From positions 84,746,664 to 84,810,663 of the forward strand of contig NC_134354.1 in assembly GCF_048569485.1 (NCBI RefSeq): 64,000 nt of DNA, given 5' to 3'. The notes under the pieces were generated by a model. That model ran no database searches. It had not been told where the DNA came from and saw nothing but the letters and a program-made list of their open reading frames with translations. Shown here piece by piece: positions 1 through 11,136 of this stretch. The stretch is from Anomaloglossus baeobatrachus. Taxonomy: Eukaryota > Chordata > Amphibia > Anura > Aromobatidae. The first letter of the stretch is position 1. Each line of letters starts with the position of its first letter. The position numbers and the translations under genes were made by a program.

Positions 1-720
1 TGGCATATTGCACATTCCTTATGATGCTGCTTGGAGGTACACTTTTTGTGCTGCACCTAACAAGAAAGGGGGATATGGAAATGGGGCCTTAGTAATTATG
101 TCTGACCACGAGGTTCACTCACCCCCCTTGACTCCTGGGCAATACCGGATCTGGAAGCGGAACCTTTTCCCCCAACCTGTTCCTCCTGGAACCAAGCGAC
201 CGACAGCCCCCGGACTGGAAACTGTTTTGGATCGGTCAGCCGAGCCTCGTCCTAAGCCACGTTACGGTAACTCCTTGCGCTGATCTTTGCTGCGGGGTGA
301 ATCTCCTGCCATAATGAAAATGGGAGAAGAAAAACTCACCCGTCCCGCTCGTCGGTCACGGTTTTAAGGGAGAAGCCCTGGTCCATGGGCGCCGCCATCT
401 TTGATCAGTGTGTGCATGCGTCTCCCAGTCACTTCCTGGTCACTTTGCGCACGTCACCAGGGTCCCCACATCACTACCGGTCTTCGGTTTCGGTCTTCAC
501 TCCGGCATGCTGCACAGCAGGGACAAGCCTTCCAGCGGCACTGTGAGTGCGCACATCTCCGGAGCGACGCAGAGCCGAGCTCCAGCTCCAGCCCGCGCCT
601 CACAACCGCAGAGGCCTGAGACCGAGGGGGGTGCATCGAGGTCCGAATACCGACTTCTGGTGAGTACCAGGCTTCCACACCGGGTCGGACCTGGGACAGC
701 AATGGGTTGTCCATACCAGG
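1..720. other. unassigned stretch, no gene recognised
   Basis: A 91-codon open frame at 8-283 (+) shows no recognisable domain. From about 380 the sequence is GC-rich and resembles the leader regions of the DIRS copies elsewhere in the window in composition only. I see no convincing exon, RNA gene or intact transposon here. Confidence 0.3.
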
Positions 721-723
721 ACA

Positions 724-845
724 GGAAACCAAACTGATGCGGAGGAGAGGTGCCACCTTTTTATTAGTGGGTTTCCTATCCTGATGTGGGCAGAACTTAT
801 CTCTCAGGTGGTGCTGTCATGGGCGGAAGGGAAAAGAACTGTTCA
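724..845 (-). mobile_element. possible worn end of a tyrosine-recombinase retroelement
   Basis: The stretch includes CTGTCATGGGCGGAAGGGAA next to a run reading TATCTCTCAGGTGGTG. This resembles, from memory, the terminal sequence of amphibian DIRS/Ngaro-like elements, distinct from the seven DIRS copies further on. No matching second end was found, so the element body is either to the left of the window or lost. This is a weak family call. Confidence 0.3.
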
Positions 846-1249
846 AACCAAACACCTACTTGTCTTCCATGGGTCGTTTTCTTCCTCTGGCTCCTGCAAA
901 GTAAGAGCTGTTAATTAAGAAAGAACTGGAGAAATAAATGCAAAGTAGGTGCACTGAACTGCTGGTCACATCATGGCTGCACTGACCTCTTGTGCTTGGT
1001 TTGAACAGTCATTTTGAGCATCAGAGCACTTGGCAGAGTGTATTCATCAGGAGCTTCCCGACAACAGGTATACGAGACATGAGAGCCCACGTTACAAAAA
1101 GGTAAACATTTGCCTACCCCAATTCTCTGTTTACTGGAGTCCAGAGGTAGCACAGTAATGGGTTAATTTGAGACCAAAGGAAAAAAATGATTAGTATTAA
1201 TAAGTAATAAAATCATTAAATAGCCAATACTTTTTGGCTAATTAATGTT
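846..1249. other. no feature seen
   Basis: AT-rich non-coding sequence. No long frame, repeat structure or RNA gene could be supported. Confidence 0.5.
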
Positions 1250-3665
1250 TCTTTTCTTAAGGCCTAAAATAGACTTCCGCAAAAAAAATGTACATGTCTT
1301 ACGGTCCGTTTTTCGGGTCCGTGTTCCGTTTTTTTTGGGGCCGTTTCTCCGGTACGTATGGCATCCGTATGATGGCGTATGCGAGCCGTGTGTACGTGTA
1401 AAATGTCCGTGTTTGTGTGTAAAATGTCCGTGTATGTGTACGTGGAATGTCCGTGTGGAATGTCAGTTTGTGTGTTGCACAATGTCGTTGATACATGTCG
1501 GCTGACAGCAGACAGAGTTGCGCGATGAGAATGAACTCGGGTGAACTTCACTCGACTTCATTGTCATGCCGCGGCTCTGTCTGCGTGCCGCTTACTGATT
1601 AGCGGTCACCTGTGAAGGATTCACCAGTGACCACTAATCCCCCGAGTGACTGAAGTTAGCAGCCCTCTCTCATACTTACCGCTCCCCGATCACCAGCGCG
1701 GCGAGGAACAGCTGTGCAGAGAATACGCGGCAACAATTACTTTGAAAATGCCGGCCGCTCATTAATCAATCTCGTATTCCCTGCTTTCCCCACCCACCGG
1801 CGCCTATGATTGGTTGCAGTCAGACACGCCCCCCACGCTGAGTGACAGCTGTCTCACTGCACCCAATCACAGCAGCTGGTGAGCGTGTCTATACTGTGCA
1901 GTAAAATAAATAAATTAAAAAAACGGCGTGCGGTCCCCCCCCCCCATTTTAATACCAGCCAGATCAAGCCATACGGCTGAAGGCTGGTATTCTCAGGATG
2001 GGGAGCCCCACGTTATGGGGAGCCCCACCAGCCTAACAATATCAGTCAGCAGCCGCCCAGAATTGCCGCATATATTATATGCGACAGTTCTGGGACTGTA
2101 CCCGGCTCTTCCCGATTTGCCCTGGTGCGTTGGCAAATTGGGGTAATAAGGAGTTTTTGCCAGCCCATAGCTGCCAATAAGTCCTAGATTAATCATGTCA
2201 GGCGTCTCCCCGAGATTCCTTCCATGATTAATCTGTAAGTGACAGTAAAACACACACACCCGAAAAAATCCTTTATTAGAAATAAAAAACACAAACATAT
2301 ACCCTGGTTCACCACTGTAATAAACCCGAAAAAGCCCTCCATGTCCGGCGTAATCCAGGATGGTCCAGCGTCGCTTCCAGCTCTGCTGCATGGAGGTAAC
2401 CGAAACTGCAGAAGACCCCGCCGCTCCTGTCAGCTCCACGCAGCTAATGAAGGCAATAGCGCGATCAGCTGTATTCAGCGCTGGCCGCGAGTAACCTCAG
2501 TGACAGCTCAGCTGATCGCGCTATTGCCTTCATTAGCTGCGTGGAGCGGACAGGAGCGGCGGTGTCTTCTGCAGCTCTGGTCACCTCCATGCAGCAGAGC
2601 TGGAAGAGACGCTGGACCATCCTGGATTACGCCGGACATGGAGGGCTTTTTCGGGCTTATTAAAGTGGTGAACCAGGGTATATGTTTGTGTTTTTTATTT
2701 CTAATAAAGGATTTTTTCGGGTGTGTGTGTTTTACTGTCACTTACAGATTAATCATGGAAGGTATCTTGGGGAGACGCCTGACATGATTAATCTAGGACT
2801 TATTGGCAGCTATGGGCTGCCATTAACTCCTTATTACCCCGATTTGCCAACGCACCAGGGCAAATCGGGAAGAGCCGGGTACAGTCCCAGAACTGTCGCA
2901 TATAATGTATGCGGCAATTCTGGGCGGCTGCTGACTGATATTGTTAGGCTGGGGGGCTCCCCATAACGTGGGGCTCCCCATCCTGAGAATACCAGCCTTC
3001 AGCCGTATGGCTTTATCTGGCTGGTATTAAAATGGGGGGGGGACCGCACGCTGTTTTTTTTTAATTATTTATTTATTTTACTGCACAGTATAGATACGCC
3101 CACCGGCTGCTGTGATTGGGTGCAGTGAGATAGCTGTCACTCAGCGTGGGGGGCGTGTCTGACTGCAGCCAATCATAGGCGCCGGTGGGTGGGGAAAGCA
3201 GGGAATAAAAGATTGATTAATGAGCGGCCGGCATTTTCAAAGTAATTGTTGCCGCGTATTCTCTGCACAGCTGTTCCTCGCCGCGCTGGTGATCGGGGAG
3301 CGGTATGAGCCGAGGGAAGAAAAAAACCGAGCGCCAATGTAAGTATGACTGAGGACAGCAGCAAAAAAAGGTAAGTATACTGAATATTATTTAAAAAAAA
3401 ATAAAAATAAGATTGCTAGTGTAAAAACGCACACGCACGAAACGTGCTGAACACGGACATACTCCGTGTGCAGTCCGTGCAGGCACGGACCCATAGACTT
3501 TAGCGGGTCCGTGCCTGCGTGCTGCTGGCCAAAAACGGACATGTTGTCCGTGTGATTTTACGTGTGTGTGCCATCTACCATAGAACAACATGGGTCTCCG
3601 TGTCTCCGGTACGTGCAAATACGTACCGCACACGTACAAATTAAACGGATGTGTGTTGCGGGTCT
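1250..3665. mobile_element. foldback DNA transposon (non-autonomous)
   Basis: Both flanks (about 1260-1500 and 3415-3665) consist of sequence rich in CCGTGT/ACACGG words, including the CCGGTACGT motif in both orientations. This is typical of amphibian non-autonomous DNA transposons whose ends resemble hAT or related families. Between them lies an inverted repeat of about 0.8 kb per arm. Open frames here (for example 1993-2439 minus and 2239-2787 plus) are mirror images of each other, produced by the two arms, and show no domain. The boundaries are approximate, because clean terminal repeats and a target duplication could not be fixed by eye. Confidence 0.6.
1671..3318. repeat. inverted repeat, two ~800-bp arms, ~35-bp loop
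   Basis: The left arm runs about 1671-2472 and the right arm about 2508-3318. They are near-identical in reverse complement along their length: GCTCCCCGATCACC at 1680 matches GGTGATCGGGGAGC near 3290, and GCGATCAGCTG at 2462 matches CAGCTGATCGC at 2508. The loop is 2473-2507. A transcript through it would fold into a very long hairpin. Confidence 0.85.
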
Positions 3666-4221
3666 TAGTCTGAGATTTTCCTTTTTCATTAAGCCTGCTA
3701 CACAGTACTATTTGGGGTTAAGTAAACAATATCGGATTATACATTTATATATCTATTTATTTTTTCAATATTTTACTATTTCCCTTTATTGGATGAAACT
3801 TTTTTACAGTAATGGGTTAAGTTTACATCACCACTATAGGACAGAGTATTAATTAGCAATGATTAAAAATAGATCAGCAGCTGTGTGTTCCCTATAGGAC
3901 CTACAGTATATACCCAATAACTCAAGTGTGTCATTCAGCAGTGATCAATTTATTGTGGGGGGTGGGGGTTACTTATCCTGACTCTGGACTCCTGGGTAGT
4001 TACATTTCCATATTCCTGGTCATCCTTCAGCAGCACAGCAATGGGGATACAAAGCAATATTGAGAAGAGTCTCATCTTTAGGACAGTGTCTTTTGCAATA
4101 CCCATCTGTTGAATACTGCCCTTTCTGAGGCAGCCATGTCCAATCTACAATGCTTGATGAATAGACAAAGACTTACATGTCAAAGCTATCAACTACGAAA
4201 AAACCCCCACAAAAATATTTT
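3666..4221. other. no feature seen
   Basis: AT-rich intergenic-looking sequence with no supported gene or repeat. Confidence 0.5.
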
Positions 4222-4531
4222 TAGATGTTTTGCATATCAAAATGGCCATTTTTATACCTGCCCAGTAGCCACATCACGACAACCACATTATACCGGGTCC
4301 TACGCTTTGGCATGTGAATCTTAGCCACAGGTGTTTTTATCCTTTAATAGCGGGTCTCTTTTTGCCCATATACGTAGGTCTTAAAAGATAGAGGTAGCAA
4401 TTGTACCAAGTATAATGTAGGTTTTAAAAGCCAGACAGAGGTAGCATTGTACCCAGTATAATGAGGTTGCTATGATGTGGCTACTGGGCAGGTATGAAAA
4501 TGGCCATTTTGATATGCAAAACATATATATA
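4222..4531. repeat. inverted repeat with ~72-bp arms
   Basis: The left arm (about 4222-4296) carries GTTTTGCATATCAAAATGGC and TACCTGCCCAGTAGCCACAT. The right arm (about 4457-4531) carries the same words in reverse complement. The loop is about 160 bp. It is probably a small foldback MITE. An (AT)n run follows directly at about 4527-4542. Confidence 0.7.
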
Positions 4532-4542
4532 TATATATATAC

Positions 4543-4955
4543 ACACCCGGTATATAAAATATTTGTTTTTGTTCTTTTATTTATGACCGTACTTGAATGC
4601 ATGATGAATTTACAAGAGGAAGACCATGTTGCTGCTTTGAAAATTAGATCCAATAGAAAATAGGCGTGTTCTGCCTAGGATGTTGCTGTGACTCTAGTAA
4701 AATGGTCCTTCACCTACAGGGGAGAATCCAGACCCTGAGCATTGTAACAGAATGTGATGCTGGGTTTTATCCACATGCAGAGGCGGCTTTGCTAGCCCTG
4801 GACCCTTTATTTTTTTTCCCCCATTATTGAGTGAAGACATCAGAATTCCAAAAAGCTTTCACTCTTCCAAGTTAGGTTAGAATGGATCACTTGATTTCTA
4901 GAAGATGTTGAGGAACATTACCGCTTTTTGAAGAAAATGCTGGTAACACAATTTC
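4543..4955. other. no feature seen
   Basis: Non-coding sequence after the AT microsatellite. No gene, repeat or RNA could be supported. Confidence 0.45.
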
Positions 4956-4959
4956 TTAA

Positions 4960-5306
4960 AGGGAATCGGTCACCAACCTTTTGCTTCCCCATCTGAGAGC
5001 AGCATAATGTAGAGACAGAGACCCTGATTCCAGCGATGTGTCACTTATTGAGCTGTTTGCGGTCTTTTTGATAAAATCAATGTTTTTTCTGCTGCAGATC
5101 TAGCAGTTATACAGAGCTCATGAATACTTTGGACTACCTGCAGCACGCCAAGTAGTCCTGTAATGATAATCTCCTGCTGATTAAACAGTGATTTTATGAA
5201 AACTACACTAAGCAGCCCAGTACGTGACATCACTGGAATCAAGATCTCTGCCCCTACATTACACTGCTCTCAGATTAGGTGGCAAAAACCTGGTGACAGA
5301 TTCCCT
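4960..5306. mobile_element. Kolobok-like MITE with TTAA target sites
   Basis: Inverted ends AGGGAATCGGTCACCA and TGGTGACAGATTCCCT are flanked by TTAA at 4956-4959 and 5307-5310. TTAA duplication plus AGGG-type ends fit the Kolobok superfamily, though piggyBac also uses TTAA. It is non-coding and 347 bp long. Confidence 0.75.
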
Positions 5307-5379
5307 TTAACAGATGTTAAGCGTGGAGGAAAACTTAGGCAGAAAACCTGGCATAGTTCTTAGAATTATACTTCCATAA

Positions 5380-8300
5380 CTCTTTAGGTAGGGTTTTTGA
5401 CAAGAAAAAGCTTGAATGTCACTGATTCTTCTTGACCAAAAAAGTGTTCTAAGAAAGAAATTTCAAGCCTGCCGACTCCAAAGGTTCAAGAGGATTACCC
5501 ATTAATGAGTTTAGAATGAAGGTAAGACACAGAAGGAAACTTAAAAACTTAGCTTCAACTTAAATACTACTTTAAAAAAAGTTTTATGAGGGGTTAAGAA
5601 GAAAACTTGCCCCCTACAGAAGAATTAACTGTTGAGAAGTAAACCTTTAAAGTATTCAAAACTGAGACCCTTGTTTATTCCATCTTGTAGAAATTGAAGG
5701 CTATCGGACACTTCAGGAGATAAAATTAAAAATGGGAAGAGAACCATGCAGAAGAAAAACAAAATGTATACACTCTGCTGTATATTCCATTTCTGCTAAG
5801 TTTCCTGGAAGCCGGCAAAGTATCTGCTACTTTGGAGGATACACCGTAGTCCTTCAGAGACCTCCTTTCATCTTCCATGCTGTCAATTTTATCCTGGTAG
5901 GGTCTGAAAATCCATTTTGGGACAAAAGGTCCTAACAGACTGGGAATTTCCAGAAGTGCCTTCTCGAAAGAGTCAACAATAGTGCGAACCATGCCCTTTG
6001 GGTCAGTAAGTGATGATCGCAGGAGCTGTCATCTTGATTTTCTCTAGGACACAAGTAAACGGGGGAAACACAGATGAAAATTCCCTCCCAATTTATGGAG
6101 AGACGATCTATGGGCTAGCTGGTGGACTAGACGATTTAGAGAGCAGAATTTCTCTAGGTTACTATTGTATCTGGAAGCCTTAACACCCATCTGCAGCCTG
6201 TCCCATTTTTCAGTCAATAGATCAAAACATCTGGATTCAGACTCCATTTGCCCTGTTTGATGGGATTCCAACTGAGCCAGTCTGCTTTGTGGTTCATTGA
6301 TCCTTTTATGTGTACTGCTGACAGAGAAGACACATGATGCTCCGCACATAACATTAATTAGTTGCATTTCTGGATCAAAGTTTGACTTCTCCTTCTATAC
6401 CTTTTGATATAACAGACTGTTGTCATATTGTCTGACTGCACTATTCTTGAAAATAAAGAAGGGCCACCCTAACTGCTGTTCGTTCTTTCAGATTGGTCGA
6501 GAAGTTAAGTTTTGGGATCCTCCAATTCCTTTAAATCCAGGACTTCCCAACATGGGTACCCCAGCCAAAACCGGATGCATCTGTAACACCTGTTCAGGAG
6601 CATGAAGAGATCTCCCAAGGAAATGGCTTTGCATCAGCCACCATTTCAGGTCCTGGGAGATCCAGAGAGGTTTGTCTAGGCCTTGTGGAGTGTGATCCCA
6701 GAGGACAGAATATTCTGTTGCAAATTCCTGAAGTGGAACTTTGCCCATGGAATGGCATCTGGTGATGAGGTTTATAGACCCAGGACTTTCATGGCCTCTC
6801 GAATCAGAACCAGAAGATGATACATAAGGAAATTTACACTGTTAACAATATTGAGGACCTTTGCGAAAATCGAGTATTTATTATAAAGCCTAGGAATTGT
6901 ATTCAATTTGCTGGAACAAGCTGACACTTGTTGAGGTTTATGAGGTATCTATGATCCATTAGGTTTAGATTGTCTCCCGAAAGTGCGTCAGCAAGAGATG
7001 TGACGTGGGGGAGCCCAAGCGGTGGTGGTTGATCCACTAACCTATCAGATCCGCAATGGAACCAAAGGCGCCGGTATGGCAGTCAAGGGGTTAAACCGAA
7101 TAAAGGTGTAAAAAAATAATAATTTACGAAAGAGTCCAGTGAATAATGAACAGAAAATAAACAGTAACAAAATGACAGCTCTAAAACGAACAGAAAACCT
7201 GAGACTAAACGGCAGGGATACAGGTGAATGTAATCGGGTAGCTGGGAGCTGCTGGGGAACAGGTAACAGGAATGCTAGTGGGCGGATCAGGCAGACAGAT
7301 GCTGCAGATAGACTAGGGCAGGATGACAGGTGAGACCACAGGCTTTACTAATGGGTGGACACAGGATGACTGGAGACCGCTGGCAGGCTGGTAACAGCGA
7401 TGGCTGCAGACTAGCATACCATTAACGGGCAGAAGACTCCAGGAGTTACACGTAAGTCAGACAACCACAGAAGAGAAGGTCCTAGACACGGGGCAGGTTG
7501 CAGACAGGACTCCAGGCATGATGCAGAGTAACATACAAAGTCCAGCTCAGTGCCTTAAATTTCAAAAGGTAAGTCTCCATGAGACAAAGTCAATACCAAG
7601 GCCCAGGTGAGAGTCCTCTAGGCCCTTAAATAGGCCCAAGCAGTTCATTAAAGTGCAGAGTACCAAACAGCTTGCAAATCTTGAAGTAGAGCGGACCCAA
7701 AACAGGAACAGGACAGTAAATGAAAATATCTGAGCTTTCAGTATCGGGATATGCAAGTACACATCCTGAAGGTCTATTATGGTCCATAAAAACTTCCTCC
7801 TTGATGACTGTCAAGACGGCATGTATGGGCTCATTTGAACTTTCTTTTGGAATGTATTCAGTCAAGGAGGTAAGATCTATGACTAATCTGAATTTTCCTT
7901 TTGACTTTGGCACAGCGAAGATTCTTGAATATACGCCTTGGAACCTTGGTGAAGAAGAGACTGGTTCCATGGCACCTTTCTTAATTAAATAATGTAGAAG
8001 AGAGATTTTTACCGGCTTGTTGCGTGACTTCAGAAGAAAACAATCTGATGGTCGCTCAGCTTTCTTTGTCCATGAGATCTCTTAAAAATGAATTCTGACT
8101 TTTTGGATAATCTGGCTACTGCAAGGCCAACCTTTGTGGGTGAATCACAGTCTTTAGACTCATGATCGACAGATCTCTAAAGAGCGTTGACCCTAACCAT
8201 AGAGTCCACCCTCTTCTCAGGTTTCTGCCAGTCTTTTTAGTATCAGGCCATAATAAGTGGATGAAGAGGAAAAAATATGTAAAATAGACTTCCTTTTTTT

Positions 8301-8470
8301 GGAGTCACTTTTAGAGACCTATTCTGACTCCACTGTAGATTTAACAGTTTTAATGAGTTTAAAATACAATCATTATGACAGATCGAGATCGTCAGACGAG
8401 GAGTCAGTCATCGGTAAGAATTTCCTATTCAGAGAGAACAACTATCTAATTCCTCTGATCACTTAACAGG
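5380..8470 (-). mobile_element. old, eroded tyrosine-recombinase retroelement (DIRS/Ngaro-like)
   Basis: Reading on the minus strand, a possible gag remnant (about 8010-8470) is followed by an RT remnant (7570-7990, with GVYSRIFAVPKSKGKFRLV and a DVYLHIPI-like word). After that come RNase H remnants (6044-6748, with LKWWL and a FDLLTEKW region) and the start of a recombinase-like region (about 5380-5990, with KVADTLPASRKLS). The order matches DIRS and Ngaro elements. It is badly broken, with many changes in every part, so it is much older than the seven DIRS copies below and from a different lineage. No terminal repeats were found. It is interrupted by unrelated non-coding sequence at about 6960-7560. 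Confidence 0.65.
6960..7560. other. non-coding insertion of unknown type
   Basis: This sequence separates the RNase H and RT remnants of the old retroelement and has no similarity to either that I can see. It is rich in CAGG/GACAGG words. Its ends and family were not determined. Confidence 0.35.
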
Positions 8471-8547
8471 AGATTCCGAGTTTTGACTATTTAAAAAGTC
8501 TCAGTTTTTAGTGAAAATATACTACAGTGCCCCTGGTATGATTTTAA

Positions 8548-9279
8548 AAGGGAAACTGTCAGGTGCAATATGCACCCAGAACAATGAGCAGTTCTGGGTG
8601 CATATTGCTAATCCCTGCTTAACTGTCCCTGTATGTAGTAGTATAGATAAAGAGATCTTTAGAAAGAGTATTTCTAAAGATCCTTTATGATATGCTAATG
8701 AACGAAGGAACTAGTCGCAAGGGCGTTACTTCCCTTTACTAGTCCGCCAAGACAGGGGCGTGCTAACATACTATTCAATGCCCATTGTCATCAGCGGTGA
8801 TGCGCGTACCTGTGTCCGCTGTCACCGCCTCAGTTGCCGGGTTTCGGGTCAGTGCACATGATCGGGAGGCCCGGTACTTACAGTCATGCACACTATGAAG
8901 CTGGGTGTATGCATATCGGCTTCAGAAAGGTCTATTGCACATGACTGGAAGTGTCGGGGATTTGTGATCATGCGCAATGATCCTAAACCCAGCGTCTGAA
9001 GCGGTGACAATGGACACAGGTACGCGCGTCACTGCCGATGATGCTGTGCCTTGAAATAGTATGTAAGCACGTCCCTGTGCAGGTCGACTAGTCGGGGTAA
9101 ATAATGTCCTTGCAACTAGTCCATGCGCTCATTTGCATCCGATAAAAGGATCTTTAGAAATACTTTTCTACAGATCTCTATCTATGCTATTAGATAGAGG
9201 GACAGATAGGCAGGGATTAGCAGTATGCACCTACAAGTGCTCGTGGCTCTGGGTGCATATTGCACCTGACAGGTTCCCT
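8548..9279. mobile_element. Kolobok-like foldback MITE with TTAA target sites
   Basis: Inverted ends read AAGGGAAACTGTCAGGTGCA and TGCACCTGACAGGTTCCCTT. Both are followed by the word GCATATTGC or its complement and are flanked by TTAA at 8544-8547 and 9280-9283. Much of the interior also pairs: GGATCTTTAGAAAT against ATTTCTAAAGATCC, and ACTAGTC words. It is a 0.73-kb non-coding foldback. Confidence 0.75.
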
Positions 9280-9487
9280 TTAAATACATCTGAAGTTATA
9301 GAGCAAAGTTTGTGTTATTTTAGCAGGAAATGTGACATTTTCTGCTAAACTATTCTAATAAAATGATAAGGATAAAAATAAAGTGTATTTGATTAATCAG
9401 CCAAACTTTTTTTTTTTTTTAAAGCCTACCTACCTACAGTCTTGGACGAAACCAGTGCTGAGCTCGGCACTTTTTGCCACTTTGGTT

Positions 9488-10045
9488 GAGGCTTCTCTCA
9501 CATCTGTGTAAATCACACCCGTGTTTCACAGTCCGTGGCGTAGGAGCGTATATCGTGTCTATGTGCGTGTTCTATATGTGCTGTTCCTGTGCTAGCCGTG
9601 TGACATCTGGATAGCACATGGACAGCATGAGCTGGTATACTTACCTGTCCCTGCGTTGCTGTTACTTCTGTGTCAGTGGTCAGTGCAGTGAATATGCAAT
9701 AAGTATAATGAGCGGGCCGAAAGTAACAACAGCGCCAGAGACAGGCAAGTGTACAAATTATTTTTATGTGACACGTGTTTCCTCTGGTGCATGTCACATG
9801 GATCACATCAGTGTGCGGTCTGTGTGACATCAGTGCTGCCGAAGAAAAACGGGACAGGTGCCGTGTGGAGCACAAGGATACGCGTGTGCTTCACATGGAC
9901 ACACTGTTATTGTGAAAACACAGACGTGTGGGCAAATCCATTGACTATAATGGTATAATGGGTCTACGTGTGTCGGTGTCTCCAGCAAGTGTGAAAACGG
10001 ACAGCAAACATACCGGAAACACGGACATGTGACAGAGGCCCTAGA
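9488..10045. mobile_element. MITE rich in CCGTGT/ACACGG words
   Basis: Ends read roughly CTTCTCTCACATCTGTGT and ACATGTGACAGAGGCC, imperfect inverted repeats. Inside is the hallmark run TTGACTATAATGG...GGGTCTACGTGTGTC seen in many amphibian non-autonomous DNA transposons. Short open frames here are incidental. Confidence 0.55.
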
Positions 10046-10637
10046 GATTGGGGAGGGACTTCCAATGATCAAAATATCTGACACTTCTCTGAGTCAAAGT
10101 TTGTAAAGTGCTGTTATAGTTTGTGACTTTTTTTAAAATTCCATTTATTCAGAGTGAATCAGATAAAAGCAGCACCGGAGAATGGCACAAAGATCAGACA
10201 GTTCCAGTGTTGGAAAATTACTGTGCTACAAAAATTTTTGCAATATATGATACATAGTAATACATCACCCAAGAGGAAACCTTTATATTAACACTACATT
10301 ATAAGAATGTATACAAAAATCAGCCCTTACATGTTCCATAGCACAATGCTTACACCATGGAGGAAAAAGTGACCTGTTATTTTCAAAAATGTTCAGACAT
10401 AAGTATAGAAATGTAAGGCATAACGGCACTCCACAAATCTAACGACCACACCACCTCTGTATATAGCGGTTTAGTTTCAGAAAATATAAGAGCTGCACAG
10501 GAGGTCTATACACAAGTAAAAAGGTGCAAAACCTACAAACTCCACATTATCAGATTGTAGCTCTCCCCTCATCTGCAACAAAAAAGTCTCTGCACAATGC
10601 GGATTGTGTCTCTTCTTGGTGTGTCGTGGTTAAAATG
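10046..10637. other. no feature seen
   Basis: Non-coding sequence leading up to DIRS copy 1. Nothing could be supported. Confidence 0.5.
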
Positions 10638-10826
10638 AAGGGAATTTTGTTTACTTACCGTAAATTCCTTTTCTTCTAGCTCCTATTGGGAGACCCAGAC
10701 AATTGGGTGTATAGCTTCTGCCTCCGGAGGCCACACAAAGTATTACACTTAAAAGTGTAAACCCCTCCCCTCTGCCTATACACCCCCCCGTGCATCACGG
10801 GCTCCTCAGTTTTGGTGCAAAAGCAG
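10638..10826. repeat. DIRS copy 1, 3'-side terminal inverted repeat
   Basis: From CTCCTATTGGGAG to TTTTGGTGCAAAAGC it is the reverse complement of the other end (16492-16646). Within it are several short stems: GGGTGTATAG with CTATACACCC, GCCTCCGGAGGC, TACACTT-AA-AAGTGTA, and CCCGTG-CAT-CACGGG (10787-10801). Confidence 0.9.
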
Positions 10827-10970
10827 GAAGGAGGAAACTTATAAATTGGTCTAAGGTAAATTCAATCCGAAGGATGTTCGGAGAACTGAAACCATGAACC
10901 CAGACCAATTCAACATGAACAACATGTGTACACAAAAGAACAACAGCCCGAAGGGAACAGGGGCGGGTGC

Positions 10971-11070
10971 TGGGTCTCCCAATAGGAGCTAGAAGAAAAG
11001 GAATTTACGGTAAGTAAACAAAATTCCCTTCTTCTTTGTCGCTCCATTGGGAGACCCAGACAATTGGGAC
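10971..11070. repeat. DIRS copy 1, internal complementary region
   Basis: The first half (to about 11030) is the reverse complement of the left outer end. The second half (TTTGTCGCTCCATTGGGAG onward) is the reverse complement of the right outer end. This juxtaposition of both ends is the diagnostic DIRS feature thought to template joining of the cDNA ends into a circle. Confidence 0.93.
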
Positions 11071-11136
11071 GTGCAAAAGCAGTCCCTGGGTGGGTAAAAG
11101 AATACCTCGGTAATAGAGCCGTAAAACGGCCCCTTC

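Noticed and set aside
1993-2787. Frames of 148 and 182 codons in the foldback
   Set aside because: They are mirror images generated by the inverted arms, with no domain and no splice context.
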